A DNA stretch of 64,000 bases from positions 496,001 to 560,000 of the forward strand of contig JAPQWV010000299.1 of the NCBI GenBank assembly GCA_027422505.1, in the 5' to 3' direction. This DNA comes from Craterostigma plantagineum (taxonomy: Eukaryota; Streptophyta; Magnoliopsida; Lamiales; Linderniaceae). Positions 55,803-64,000 of the stretch are shown piece by piece. How positions within the stretch are numbered: position 1 is the first letter of the stretch; every line of letters begins with the position of its first letter. The notes beneath the pieces were generated by a model. That model saw only the letters and a program-made list of their open reading frames with translations. It was not told where the DNA came from and searched no databases. A program made the position numbers and the translations under genes.

Positions 55803-56928
55803 TGTGGCGACCCTACTTTTCTAATTAGGATAAGGGTTAGTGGCGGATTTCCGCAACGTAAGCCGCGGAAGGCCCGTCTAATTAAAACTTTTTCCTAAAA
55901 TGATATACATTATTATAAACATACATCTACATTGTCATCTCTGTACACGGGCTGAAGCCCCAAAAATATCAAAAGAACAAAAAGTCCTACAGCCGCTCCA
56001 CAGGTCTTCATACATGTACCGCGCCGCCCTCAAAAGTCCATGGAGCACAGCCACCAACCGCCTCAGTCACGACGCATATCAGCGTCGGACTCAATACCTA
56101 CAACACGTAAACACTGAGCAATTTGCCCAGTAGGTGAATAAAATGCGTGTATGCAAGTGTGCACTCAACCCCAATCCCAATATCTCACAGCATGATATAA
56201 TGCACACTCTTCTTTTTCCCACATTCCTATTTCACACAATACAGGGCCCCCAGGTTAGGCTCGACACCCTCGCACGCAAAGACTACTGGGAGGCCACCCC
56301 CAAGTCTCGCGGCAGTCTACCCTGGTAGTGCACTGGATGATCACCCCAATGGCCTCCTACCGGGTCGCTCCGCACCAAAAGTATACACTGATAGTGCACT
56401 GGACGATCACGCCAATGGCCTCCTATCAGGTTACATCAATATCTCATCCGGCGGTATGCACCTCGGGACGGTCACGCCCGAGTAGACAGGTCGATCACGC
56501 CTGTCTCCGCCAGGTGCCCAGTGAGCCCAACCTCGACTCCTCTAAGAGTCACCAATCACAAGCATCTCATTATACCCCGTACGTCAATATCTCATATCGT
56601 TACCATCTCACTACGGTACAACATTCTCTTCCTGACGTGATATGCACGTGCCATGCATGTTCACAACATCTCATGGAAGCATGATTTAAATAAAATGTAC
56701 GTAAAGCATGTAGACACGTAAATCACATAAGTCACGTGAAAACACATAATTCACAGATGTGTTACGCATTGTAGATGGATGATCCACCTACCTGTCCTCC
56801 CGCTATACTCAAATAGGAAATCCGGTGTGGTCCCTATATATCCATCCTCTGAATATATAATAAATATTTTCATATTAATATATTTACTAAGTCATATAAA
56901 TTTCGAAAATAATAGAATTATCAAAACC
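55803..56928 (-). repeat. 5' LTR of the large gypsy element, truncated
   Basis: Nearly identical to 32,714-33,837. The distal part (the LTR start in element orientation) is missing, and the sequence changes abruptly to the transposase gene at about 56,929. The missing end means no duplication can be checked for the outer element. Confidence 0.85.
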
Positions 56929-58005
56929 CCGGGTGTGCGAGAAAGACATGTGTCAGCACATTAGTCTCCTCGTCTCTCAGCGCTTCAACAAAATATCCGG
57001 CCTTTGTCGCCTGGTGCATCAACTGGCTCACCACGTCTCGACCCTCAGAATATTGCTTCTTCAAATGATCTCTGTAATTATATATATGTCGGATCGTCGC
57101 GTTATCTTCTGCATGTCGAGCCCACGTCGCTGAGAGGATATGAGCTGGTTTCGCTTGTGCAGCAGTCATTTCCTCTACGACCTTCTTTGCCTGGCTGCTT
57201 AACCCACTCGTCTGGCGGTGTCCCTCAGGATACTGTATCGGAGGGTGATTGTGTATGGAATTCTCAGGTGCGCCCGTACGAATGTACCATTCCCTAGTAG
57301 CTGGATCCTGCTGGGCTATGACTACAAACGGACACCTGCACTTGTTAGACTTCGACAGCCTCTCCAATTCATCCTCCTTGTTTCTATAACGTTCTCCGCG
57401 AGAACATCTAATCAATTTTTTCGTGCCGCATTTCTTATGCGACGAAATAATCACCTCGAAACCAAGAGCAATAGCGACGCCTTTCGCCCAATTAATGGCT
57501 TCCACGTCGGTCGGAAATCGTCCTCCTTCGCGGAAATGCTCACTGTAGTTTATCCCGTCGCCCATGGTATCCTCCGGGGTGTGGACTTCCCTCTCCAAGT
57601 CTGAAAAATAAAATTCAGAGCCAAAACGAAATTTCGACTCCTCTAAGAGGCGACCGAAGAGAAATTTCGGCCACCTCTAGAGGAGCCGAAATCTGATCTT
57701 GGCCGCAGCCGTCCCAGCTGAATGAAATTTTCGGTTGGGACTGCCACGACCGAGCAAAAATTTCTGTCACCTCAGAGGGTGACCGAAATCGATTTTCGGC
57801 CGTCACAAGGGGTGACCGAAATTGTTGTTCGGTCACTCCTTGTGTGGGCCGAAAATCTACTTTGGTCGGGCCGAATTTTTCGGTCGAATCCGATCGATGT
57901 TCGAGAATTCACGTCCATACGAGCGAAATTTACGAGAATATGCTTACCATCCGTGCCAATAGACCCTTTCTTTTGACCTTTCCCTTTCCCAAATAGACGA
58001 TTCAT
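56929..58005 (-). pseudogene. MULE/FAR1-type transposase gene, 5' part with one intron
   Basis: Exon 1 (58,005-57,948) encodes MNRLFGKGKGQKKGSIGTD and ends at GATG|GTAAGC. Exon 2 begins after TTTTTCAG at 57,600, and the frame is continuous across the junction. Exon 2 holds a FAR1/WRKY-GCM1-like zinc module (INWAKGVAIALGFEVII, KCRCPFVVI, REWYIRTG, HNHPP), then IRHIYNYRDHLKKQYSEGRD and FLAHPG, the segment that precedes the DDE catalytic domain in Mutator-like transposases. The catalytic domain is absent because the gene is joined to a broken LTR. It could instead be a domesticated FRS-type gene fragment. No terminal inverted repeats seen. Confidence 0.7.
57601..57947 (-). other. Putative 347-nt intron with tandem hairpins
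   Basis: GT-AG ends, 347 nt. It contains at least two strong imperfect inverted repeats: about 57,636-57,686 (arms ACTCCTCTAAGAGG/CCTCTAGAGGAG around GAAATTT) and about 57,798-57,851 (arms of about 23 nt, CACAAGGGGTGACCGAA against TTCGGTCACTCCTTGTG). A CCGAAAT-type motif recurs throughout, loosely like the leader repeats of the LTR family. Confidence 0.6.
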
Positions 58006-58053
58006 TGCGATTTGTTTTTTTTGTTATGTTTGACTCTGATTTGGATGTGTGAT
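58006..58053. other. Junction between transposase gene and 5S array
   Basis: A 48-bp stretch upstream of the transposase start runs into the middle of a 5S gene at about 58,054. No terminal inverted repeat is apparent. Confidence 0.5.
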
Positions 58054-58104
58054 TAGTAGTACTAGGATGAGTATCCCCCTGGAAAGTCCACGTGTTGCAC
58101 CCCC
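58054..58104 (+). pseudogene. 5S rRNA: Partial 5S gene (3' part)
   Basis: Starts abruptly at AGTAGTACTAGG and continues to TGTTGCACCCC. The first 65-70 bases are lost at the junction with the transposase fragment. Confidence 0.85.
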
Positions 58105-58387
58105 GTTTTTTATCCGTAACGACATTCTTTGGGTATTCACATTGCAATAAAGTGACGGTGTTACTTTTCACTCTCAACACCTATGGATTTCGCAAATCTC
58201 AATTTTTAAAATAGAATCACGTGAATAGTGCTTCCGTTCTATATTTTTTTCATTCAAAATGCGAGACATCTAGGACTGCGACGTTAACGAACTGGCGTGG
58301 TTACCGAGCAACGCACCGGTCTTTGTTGCGAATTTTCAATACATTTTGACCCGTACAATCAAAACAACTACGCGCAACAAACTAAAT

Positions 58388-58506
58388 GGGTGCGATCATA
58401 CCAGCACTAATGCACCTGATCCTATCAGAACTCCGAAGTTAAGCGTGCTTGGGCGAGAGTAGTACTAGGATGAGTGACCCCCTGTAAAGTCCACGAGTTG
58501 CACCCC
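58388..58506 (+). rRNA. 5S rRNA: 5S rRNA gene, variant C
   Basis: 119 bp. Box A region AAGTTAAGCGTGCTTGG is intact; box C reads GATGAGTGACC (usual GATGGGTGACC). GTAAAGTCCACGAG differs from the usual GGGAAGTCCTCGTG. Followed by T6. Possibly a pseudogene. Confidence 0.85.
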
Positions 58507-58790
58507 CGTTTTTTATCCGTAACAACATTCTTTGGGTATTCGGTTTGCAATAAAGTGACGGTGTTACTTTTCACTCTCAACACCTATGGATTTCGCAAAT
58601 CTCAATTTTTAAAATAGAATCACGTGAATAGTGCTTCCGTTCTATATTTTTTTCATTCAAAATGCGAGACATCTAGGACTGCGACGTTCACGAACTGGCG
58701 TGGTTACCGAGCAACGCACCGGTCTTTGTTGCGAATTTTCAATACATTTTGACCCGTACAATCAAAACAACTACGCGCAACAAACTAAAT

Positions 58791-58908
58791 GGGTGCAATC
58801 TACCAGCACTAATGCACCGGATCCCATCAGAACTCCGAAGTTAAGCGTGCTTGGGAGAGAGTAGTACTAGGATGGGTGACCCCCTGGGAAGTCCTCGTGT
58901 TGCACACC
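58791..58908 (+). rRNA. 5S rRNA: 5S rRNA gene, variant A (closest to plant consensus)
   Basis: 118 bp. Box C GATGGGTGACC and GGGAAGTCCTCGTG match the plant consensus. Differences: one base missing in the 5' region (GCAATCTACC for GCGATCATACC), GGGAGAGAG for GGGCGAGAG in the intermediate element, and CACACC at the end. T7 terminator at 58,910-58,916. Confidence 0.9.
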
Positions 58909-59190
58909 CTTTTTTTACTCGTGACAGCATTCTTTGGGTATTCATTTTACGATGAAGTGACGTTGTTAGTTTTCACTCTCAACACCTATGGATATCACAA
59001 ATCTCAATTTTTAAAATAGAATCACGTGAATAGTGCTTCCGTTCTATATTTTTTCGTTGAAAATGCGAGACATCTAGGACTGCGACGTTGACGAACTGGC
59101 GTGGTTACCGAGCAACGCACCAATCTTTGTTGCGAATTTTAATACATTTTCACCCGCACAAACAAAACAACTGCGCGCAACAAACCAAAT

Positions 59191-59309
59191 GGGTGCGATC
59201 ATACCAGCACTAATGCCCCTGATCCTATCAGAACACCGAAGTTAAGCGTGCTTGGGCGAGAGTAGTACTAGGATGAATGTCCCCCTGGAAAGTCCACATG
59301 TTGCACCCC
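59191..59309 (+). rRNA. 5S rRNA: 5S rRNA gene, variant B
   Basis: 119 bp. AACACCGAAG in place of AACTCCGAAG, and box C GATGAATGTCC with three changes. Ends CCACATGTTGCACCCC. Likely non-functional. Confidence 0.85.
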
Positions 59310-59593
59310 CGTTTTTTATCCGTAACGACATTCTTTGGGTATTCACATTGCAATAAAGTGACGGTGTTACTTTTCACTCTCAACACCTATGGATTTCGCA
59401 AATCTCAATTTTTAAAATAGAATCACGTGAATAGTGCTTCCGTTCTATATTTTTTTCATTCAAAATGCGAGACATCTAGGACTGCGACGTTCACGAACTG
59501 GCGTGGTTACCGAGCAGCACACCGGTCTTTGTCGCGAATTTTCAATACATTTTCACCCGTACAATCAAAACAACTACGCGCAACAAACTAAAT

Positions 59594-59711
59594 GGCTGCA
59601 ATCTACCAGCACTAATGCACCGGATCCCATCAGAACTCCGAAGTTAAGCGTGCTTGGGAAAGAGTAGTACTAGGATGGGTGACCCCCTGGGAAGTCCTCG
59701 TGTTGCACACC
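59594..59711 (+). rRNA. 5S rRNA: 5S rRNA gene, variant A
   Basis: 118 bp, as 58,791 but GGCTGC at the start and GGGAAAGAG in the intermediate element. Box C intact. Confidence 0.88.
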
Positions 59712-59993
59712 CTTTTTTTACTCGTGACAGCATTCTTTGGGTATTCATTTTACGATGAAGTGACGTTGTTAGTTTTCACTCTCAACACCTATGGATATCG
59801 CAAATCTCAATTTTTAAAATAGAATCACGTGAATAGTGCTTCCGTTCTATATTTTTTCATTGAAAATGCGAGACATCTAGGACTGCGATGTTGACGAACT
59901 GGCGTGGTTACCGAGCAACGCACCAGTCTTTGTTGCGAATTTTAATACATTTTCACCCGTACAAACAAAACAACTGCGCGCAACAAACCAAAT

Positions 59994-60112
59994 GGGTGCG
60001 ATCATACCAGCACTAATGCCCCTGATCCTATCAGAACACCGAAGTTAAGCGTGCTTGGGCGAGAGTAGTACTAGGATGAGTGTCCCCCTGGAAAGTCCAC
60101 GTGTTGCACCCC
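59994..60112 (+). rRNA. 5S rRNA: 5S rRNA gene, variant B
   Basis: 119 bp, with AATGCCCCTG, AACACCG and box C GATGAGTGTCC. The following spacer is 42 bp shorter than usual (242 bp). Confidence 0.85.
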
Positions 60113-60354
60113 CGTTTTTTATCCGTAACGACATTCTTTGGGTATTCAGTTTGCAATAAAGTGACGGTGTTACTTTTCACTCTCAACACCTATGGATTTC
60201 GCAAATCTCAATTTTTAAAATAGAATCACGTGAATAGTGCTTCCGTTCTATATTTCTTCGTTGAAAATGCGAGACATCTAGGACTGCGACGTTCTGCGAA
60301 TTTTAATACATTTTCACCCGTACAAACAAAACAACTACGCGCAACAAACCAAAT

Positions 60355-60473
60355 GAGTGCGATCATACCAGCACTAATGCACCTGATCCTATCAGAACAC
60401 CGAAGTTAAGCGTGCTTGGGCGAGAGTAGTACTAGGATGAGTGTCCCCCTGGAAAGTCCATGTGTTGCACCCC
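60355..60473 (+). rRNA. 5S rRNA: 5S rRNA gene, variant B
   Basis: 119 bp; starts GAGTGCG and has AATGCACCTG, AACACCG and GATGAGTGTCC. Confidence 0.85.
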
Positions 60474-60756
60474 CGTTTTTTATCCGTAACAACATTCTTT
60501 TGGTATTCAGTTTGCAATAAAGTGACAGTGTTACTTTTCACTCTCAACACCTATGGATTTCGCAAATCTCAATTTTTAAAATAGAATCACGTGAATAGTG
60601 CTTCCGTTCTATATTTTTTTCGTTCAAAATGCGAGACATCTAGGACTGCGACGTTGACGAACTGGCGTGGTTACCGAGCAACGCACCAGTCTTTGTTGCG
60701 AATTTTAATACATTTTCACCCGTACAAACAAAACAACTGCGCGCAACAAACCAAAT

Positions 60757-60875
60757 GGGTGCGATCATACCAGCACTAATGCCCATGATCCTATCAGAAC
60801 ACCGAAGTTAAGCGTGCTTGGGCGAGAGTAGTACTAGGATGAGTGTCCCCCTGGAAAGTCCACGTGTTGCACCCC
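60757..60875 (+). rRNA. 5S rRNA: 5S rRNA gene, variant B
   Basis: 119 bp; AATGCCCATG distinguishes it from its neighbours. Box C is GATGAGTGTCC. Confidence 0.85.
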
Positions 60876-61158
60876 TGTTTTTTATCCGTAACAACATTCT
60901 TTGGGTATTCAGCTTGCAATAAAGTGACGGTATTACTTTTCACTCTCAACACCTATGGATTTCGCAAATCTCAATTTTTAAAATAGAATCACGTGAATAG
61001 TGCTTCCGTTCTATATTTTTTTCGTTCAAAATGCGAGACATCTAGGACTGCGACGTTGACGAACTGGCGTGGTTACCGAGCAACGCACCAGTCTTTGTTG
61101 CGAATTTTAATACATTTTCACCCGTACAAACAAAACAACTGCGCGCAACAAACCAAAT

Positions 61159-61277
61159 GGGTGCGATCATACCAGCACTAATGCCCCTGATCCTATCAGA
61201 ACACCGAAGTTAAGCGTGCTTGGGCGAGAGTAGTACTAGGATGAGTGTCCCCCTGGAAAGTCCACGTGTTGCACCCC
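61159..61277 (+). rRNA. 5S rRNA: 5S rRNA gene, variant B
   Basis: 119 bp, variant B sequence. The adjacent spacers are near identical to those around 60,757, suggesting recent duplication. Confidence 0.85.
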
Positions 61278-61561
61278 TGTTTTTTATCCGTAACAACATT
61301 CTTTGGGTATTCAGTTTGCAATAAAGTGACGGTATTACTTTTCACTCTCAACACCTATGGATTTCGCAAATCTCAATTTTTAAAATAGAATCACGTGAAT
61401 AGTGCTTCCGTTCTATATTTTTTTCGTTCAAAATGCGAGACATCTAGGACTGCGACGTTGACGAACTGGCGTGGTTACCGAGCAACGCACCAGTCTTTGT
61501 TGCGAATTTTCAATACATTTTCACCCGTACAATCAAAACAACTACGCGCAACAAACTAAAT

Positions 61562-61680
61562 GGGTGCGATCATACCAGCACTAATGCACCTGATCCTATC
61601 AGAACTCCGAAGTTAAGCGTGCTTGGGCGAGAGTAGTACTAGGATGAGTGACCCCCTGTAAAGTCCACGTGTTGCACCCC
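61562..61680 (+). rRNA. 5S rRNA: 5S rRNA gene, variant C
   Basis: 119 bp; AACTCCG, GATGAGTGACC and GTAAAGTCCACG, like the gene at 58,388. Confidence 0.85.
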
Positions 61681-61964
61681 CGTTTTTTATCCGTAACAAC
61701 ATTCTTTGGGTATTCAGTTTGCAATAAAGTGACGGTGTTACTTTTCACTCTCAACACCTATGGATTTCGCAAATCTCAATTTTTAAAATAGAATCACGTG
61801 AATAGTGCTTCCGTTCTATATTTTTTTCGTTCAAAATGCGAGACATCTAGAACTGCGACGTTCACGAACTGGCGTGGTTACCGAGCAACACACCGGTCTT
61901 TGTTGCGAATTTTCAATACATTTTGACCCGTACAATCAAAACAACTACGCGCAACAAACTAAAT

Positions 61965-62083
61965 GGGTGCGATCATACCAGCACTAATGCACCTGATCCT
62001 ATCAGAACTCCGAAGTTAAGCGTGCTTGGGCGAGAGTAGTACTAGGATGAGTGACCCCCTGGAAAGTCCACGTGTTGCACCCC
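61965..62083 (+). rRNA. 5S rRNA: 5S rRNA gene, variant C
   Basis: 119 bp; AACTCCG, GATGAGTGACC and GGAAAGTCCACG. Confidence 0.85.
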
Positions 62084-62364
62084 CGTTTTTTATCCGTAAC
62101 AACATTCTTTGGGTATTCAGTTTGCAATAAAGTGACGGTGTTACTTTTCACTCTCACCTATGGATTTCGCAAATCTCAATTTTTAAAATAGAATCATGTG
62201 AATAGTGCTTCCGTTCTATATTTTTTTCGTTCAAAATGCGAGACATCTAGAACTGCGACGTTCACGAACTGGCGTGGTTACCGAGCAACACACCGGTCTT
62301 TGTTGCGAATTTTCAATACATTTTGACCCGTACAATCAAAACAACTACGCGCAACAAACTAAAT

Positions 62365-62483
62365 GGGTGCGATCATACCAGCACTAATGCACCTGATCCT
62401 ATCAGAACTCCGAAGTTAAGCGTGCTTGGGCGAGAGTAGTACTAGGATGAGTGACCCCCTGGAAAGTCCACGTGTTGCACCCC
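62365..62483 (+). rRNA. 5S rRNA: 5S rRNA gene, variant C
   Basis: 119 bp, same sequence as 61,965 by eye. The preceding spacer lacks AACA in CTCTCAACACC. Confidence 0.85.
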
Positions 62484-62767
62484 CGTTTTTTATCCGTAAC
62501 AACATTCTTTGGGTATTCGGTTTGCAATAAAGTGACGGTGTTACTTTTCACTCTCAACACCTATGGATTTCGCAAATCTCAATTTTTAAAATAAAATCAC
62601 GTGAATAGTGCTTCCGTTCTATATTTTTTTCGTTCAAAATGCGAGACATCTAGGACTGCGACGTTCACGAACTGGCGTGGTTACCGAGCAACGCACCGGT
62701 CTTTGTTGCGAATTTTCAATACATTTTGACCCGTACAATCAAAACAACTACGCGCAACAAACTAAAT

Positions 62768-62885
62768 GGGTGCAATCTACCAGCACTAATGCACCGGATC
62801 CCATCAGAACTCCGAAGTTAAGCGTGCTTGGGAGAGAGTAGTACTAGGATGGGTGACCCCCTGGGAAGTCCTCGTGTTGCACACC
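62768..62885 (+). rRNA. 5S rRNA: 5S rRNA gene, variant A
   Basis: 118 bp, same sequence as 58,791 by eye, with box C intact. Confidence 0.9.
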
Positions 62886-63167
62886 CTTTTTTTACTCGTG
62901 ACAGCATTCTTTGGGTATTCATTTTACGATGAAGTGACGTTGTTAGTTTTCACTCTCAACACCTATGGATTTCGCAAATCTCAATTTTTAAAATAGAATC
63001 ACGTGAATAGTGCTTCCGTTCTATATTTTTTCGTTGAAAATGCGAGACATCTAGGACTGCGACGTTGACGAACTGGCGTGGTTACCGAGCAACGCACCAG
63101 TCTTTGTTGCGAATTTTAATACATTTTCACCCGTACAAACAAAACAACTGCGCGCAACAAACCAAAT

Positions 63168-63286
63168 GGGTGCGATCATACCAGCACTAATGCCCCTGAT
63201 CCTATCAGAACACCGAAGTTAAGCGTGCTTGGGCGAGAGTAGTACTAGGATGAGTGTCCCCCTGGAAAGTCCACGTGTTGCACCCC
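63168..63286 (+). rRNA. 5S rRNA: 5S rRNA gene, variant B
   Basis: 119 bp; AATGCCCCTG, AACACCG and GATGAGTGTCC. Confidence 0.85.
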
Positions 63287-63570
63287 TGTTTTTTATCCGT
63301 AACAACATTCTTTGGGTATTCAGTTTGCAATAAAGTGACGGTGTTACTTTTCACTCTCAACACCTATGGATTTCGCAAATCTCAATTTTTAAAATAGAAT
63401 CACGTGAATAGTGCTTCCGTTCTATATTTTTTTCGTTCAAAATGCGAGACATCTAGGACTGCGACGTTGACGAACTGGCGTGGTTACCGAGCAACGCACC
63501 AGTCTTTGTTGCGAATTTTCAATACATTTTCACCCGTACAATCAAAACAACTACGCGCAACAAACTAAAT

Positions 63571-63689
63571 GGGTGCGATCATACCAGCACTAATGCACCT
63601 GATCCTATCAGAACTCCGAAGTTAAGCGTGCTTGGGCGAGAGTAGTACTAGGATGAGTGACCCCCTGGAAAGTCCACGTGTTGCACCCC
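63571..63689 (+). rRNA. 5S rRNA: 5S rRNA gene, variant C
   Basis: 119 bp; AACTCCG, GATGAGTGACC and GGAAAGTCCACG. Confidence 0.85.
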
Positions 63690-63973
63690 CGTTTTTTATC
63701 CGTAACAACATTCTTTGGGTATTCAGTTTGCAATAAAGTGACGGTGTTACTTTTCACTCTCAACACCTATGGATTTCGCAAATCTCAATTTTTAAAATAG
63801 AATCACGTGAATAGTGCTTCCGTTCTATATTTTTTTCGTTCAAAATGCGAGACATCTAGAACTGCGACGTTCACGAACTGGCGTGGTTACCGAGCAACAC
63901 ACCGGTCTTTGTTGCGAATTTTCAATACATTTTCACCCGTACAAACAAAACAACTGCGCGCAACAAACCAAAT

Positions 63974-64000
63974 GGGTGCGATCATACCAGCACTAATGCA
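63974..64000 (+). rRNA. 5S rRNA: 5S rRNA gene, cut by window end
   Basis: Only the first 27 bases are present (GGGTGCGATCATACC...). The variant cannot be told. Its upstream spacer mixes a C-type left half with a B-type right half. Confidence 0.8.

Larger units (their letters stand above)
32714..56928 (-). mobile_element. Large Ty3/gypsy chromovirus-like element with nested insertions
   Basis: In element orientation: 5' LTR (56,928-55,803, truncated), initiator-Met primer site, gag, protease, RT, RNase H, integrase, polypurine tract, 3' LTR (35,348-32,714). The integrase tail (IEEATWERED...YPELF) and long LTRs suggest a Tekay/Del-type chromovirus; this lineage call is inferred. Two insertions with clean 5-bp duplications (AAACT, TCCTT) account for most of the length. 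Stops and frameshifts show it is no longer autonomous. Confidence 0.8.
58054..64000 (+). repeat. 5S rDNA tandem array (period about 400-403 bp)
   Basis: Head-to-tail units of a 118-119-bp 5S gene and a spacer of about 282-284 bp; one spacer is 242 bp. Gene starts are 58,388, 58,791, 59,191, 59,594, 59,994, 60,355, 60,757, 61,159, 61,562, 61,965, 62,365, 62,768, 63,168, 63,571 and 63,974 (cut by the window end). A T6-T7 run right after each gene is the RNA polymerase III stop. Upstream there is no clear TATA at -28; a GC-rich CGCGCAAC lies about 12-18 bp before each gene. Three gene variants (A, B, C) follow a partial order. Confidence 0.95.

Noticed and set aside
58631..63996. Repeated open frames of 60-77 codons across the 5S units (starting MLPFYIFF or MNSASVLYFF).
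   Set aside because: They run from spacer into the 5S gene and recur only because the DNA repeats. No protein family resemblance.

Overview
This window is plant nuclear DNA, almost certainly from an angiosperm. No intact host protein gene is visible. Two things fill it: a deeply nested mass of transposable elements (about 1-56,930) and a tandem 5S ribosomal DNA array (58,054 to the right edge). The plant assignment rests on the 5S sequence, on plant retrotransposon types (Ty3/gypsy Tat-like, Athila-like and chromovirus-like; Ty1/copia; plant L1-like LINE), on initiator-Met and Asp tRNA primer sites, and on a MULE/FAR1-type transposase fragment. Two recurring retroelement ORF types (a PWRTL/NKC domain and an FSDGTL domain) recall ORFs I remember from asterid eudicots; that part is from memory.

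Layout. (a) 1-1,130: remnant of the untranslated region after pol of an Athila-like element. (b) About 1,131-10,429: an old LTR element ('copy 1') with an unusual two-domain protein, split by three LTR insertions at 2,441-4,910 (solo LTR with target-site duplication ACATT), 5,124-7,026 and 8,245-9,442. (c) About 10,430-15,685: a better preserved relative ('copy 2'). (d) 16,033-16,430: possible copia LTR remnant. (e) About 16,680-20,737: decayed Tat-lineage Ty3/gypsy internal region. (f) 20,738-31,520: copia LTR fragments, then a minus-strand copia element (3' LTR 21,991-23,870; RNase H, RT, integrase, protease, gag up to 31,520). A 4,171-bp member of the copy 1/2 family (25,801-29,971; identical-length 335-bp LTRs; duplication ACCCT) is inserted in its integrase. 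(g) 32,714-56,928: one large minus-strand chromovirus-like Ty3/gypsy element. It carries an Athila-like gag-only element (36,036-43,870; duplication AAACT) inside integrase and a solo LTR (46,821-54,893; duplication TCCTT) inside gag. That solo LTR itself holds an L1-like LINE (about 49,970-54,540). (h) 56,929-58,005: 5' part of a MULE/FAR1-like transposase gene with an apparent GT-AG intron full of hairpins. (i) 58,054-64,000: fourteen complete and two partial 5S units, period about 400-403 bp.

How the parts relate. Insertion order can be read directly: LINE into LTR into gypsy gag; gag-only element into gypsy integrase; family element into copia integrase; solo LTRs into copy 1. The two cleanest recent insertions (25,801-29,971 and 36,036-43,870) each show about 1.2% LTR divergence by eye. 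The pattern of old, truncated and solo-LTR elements beside a 5S array with many G-to-A and C-to-T changes suggests a methylated, heterochromatic flank of a 5S locus; this is inference. All boundaries, duplications and frame breaks were read by eye, without alignment software.
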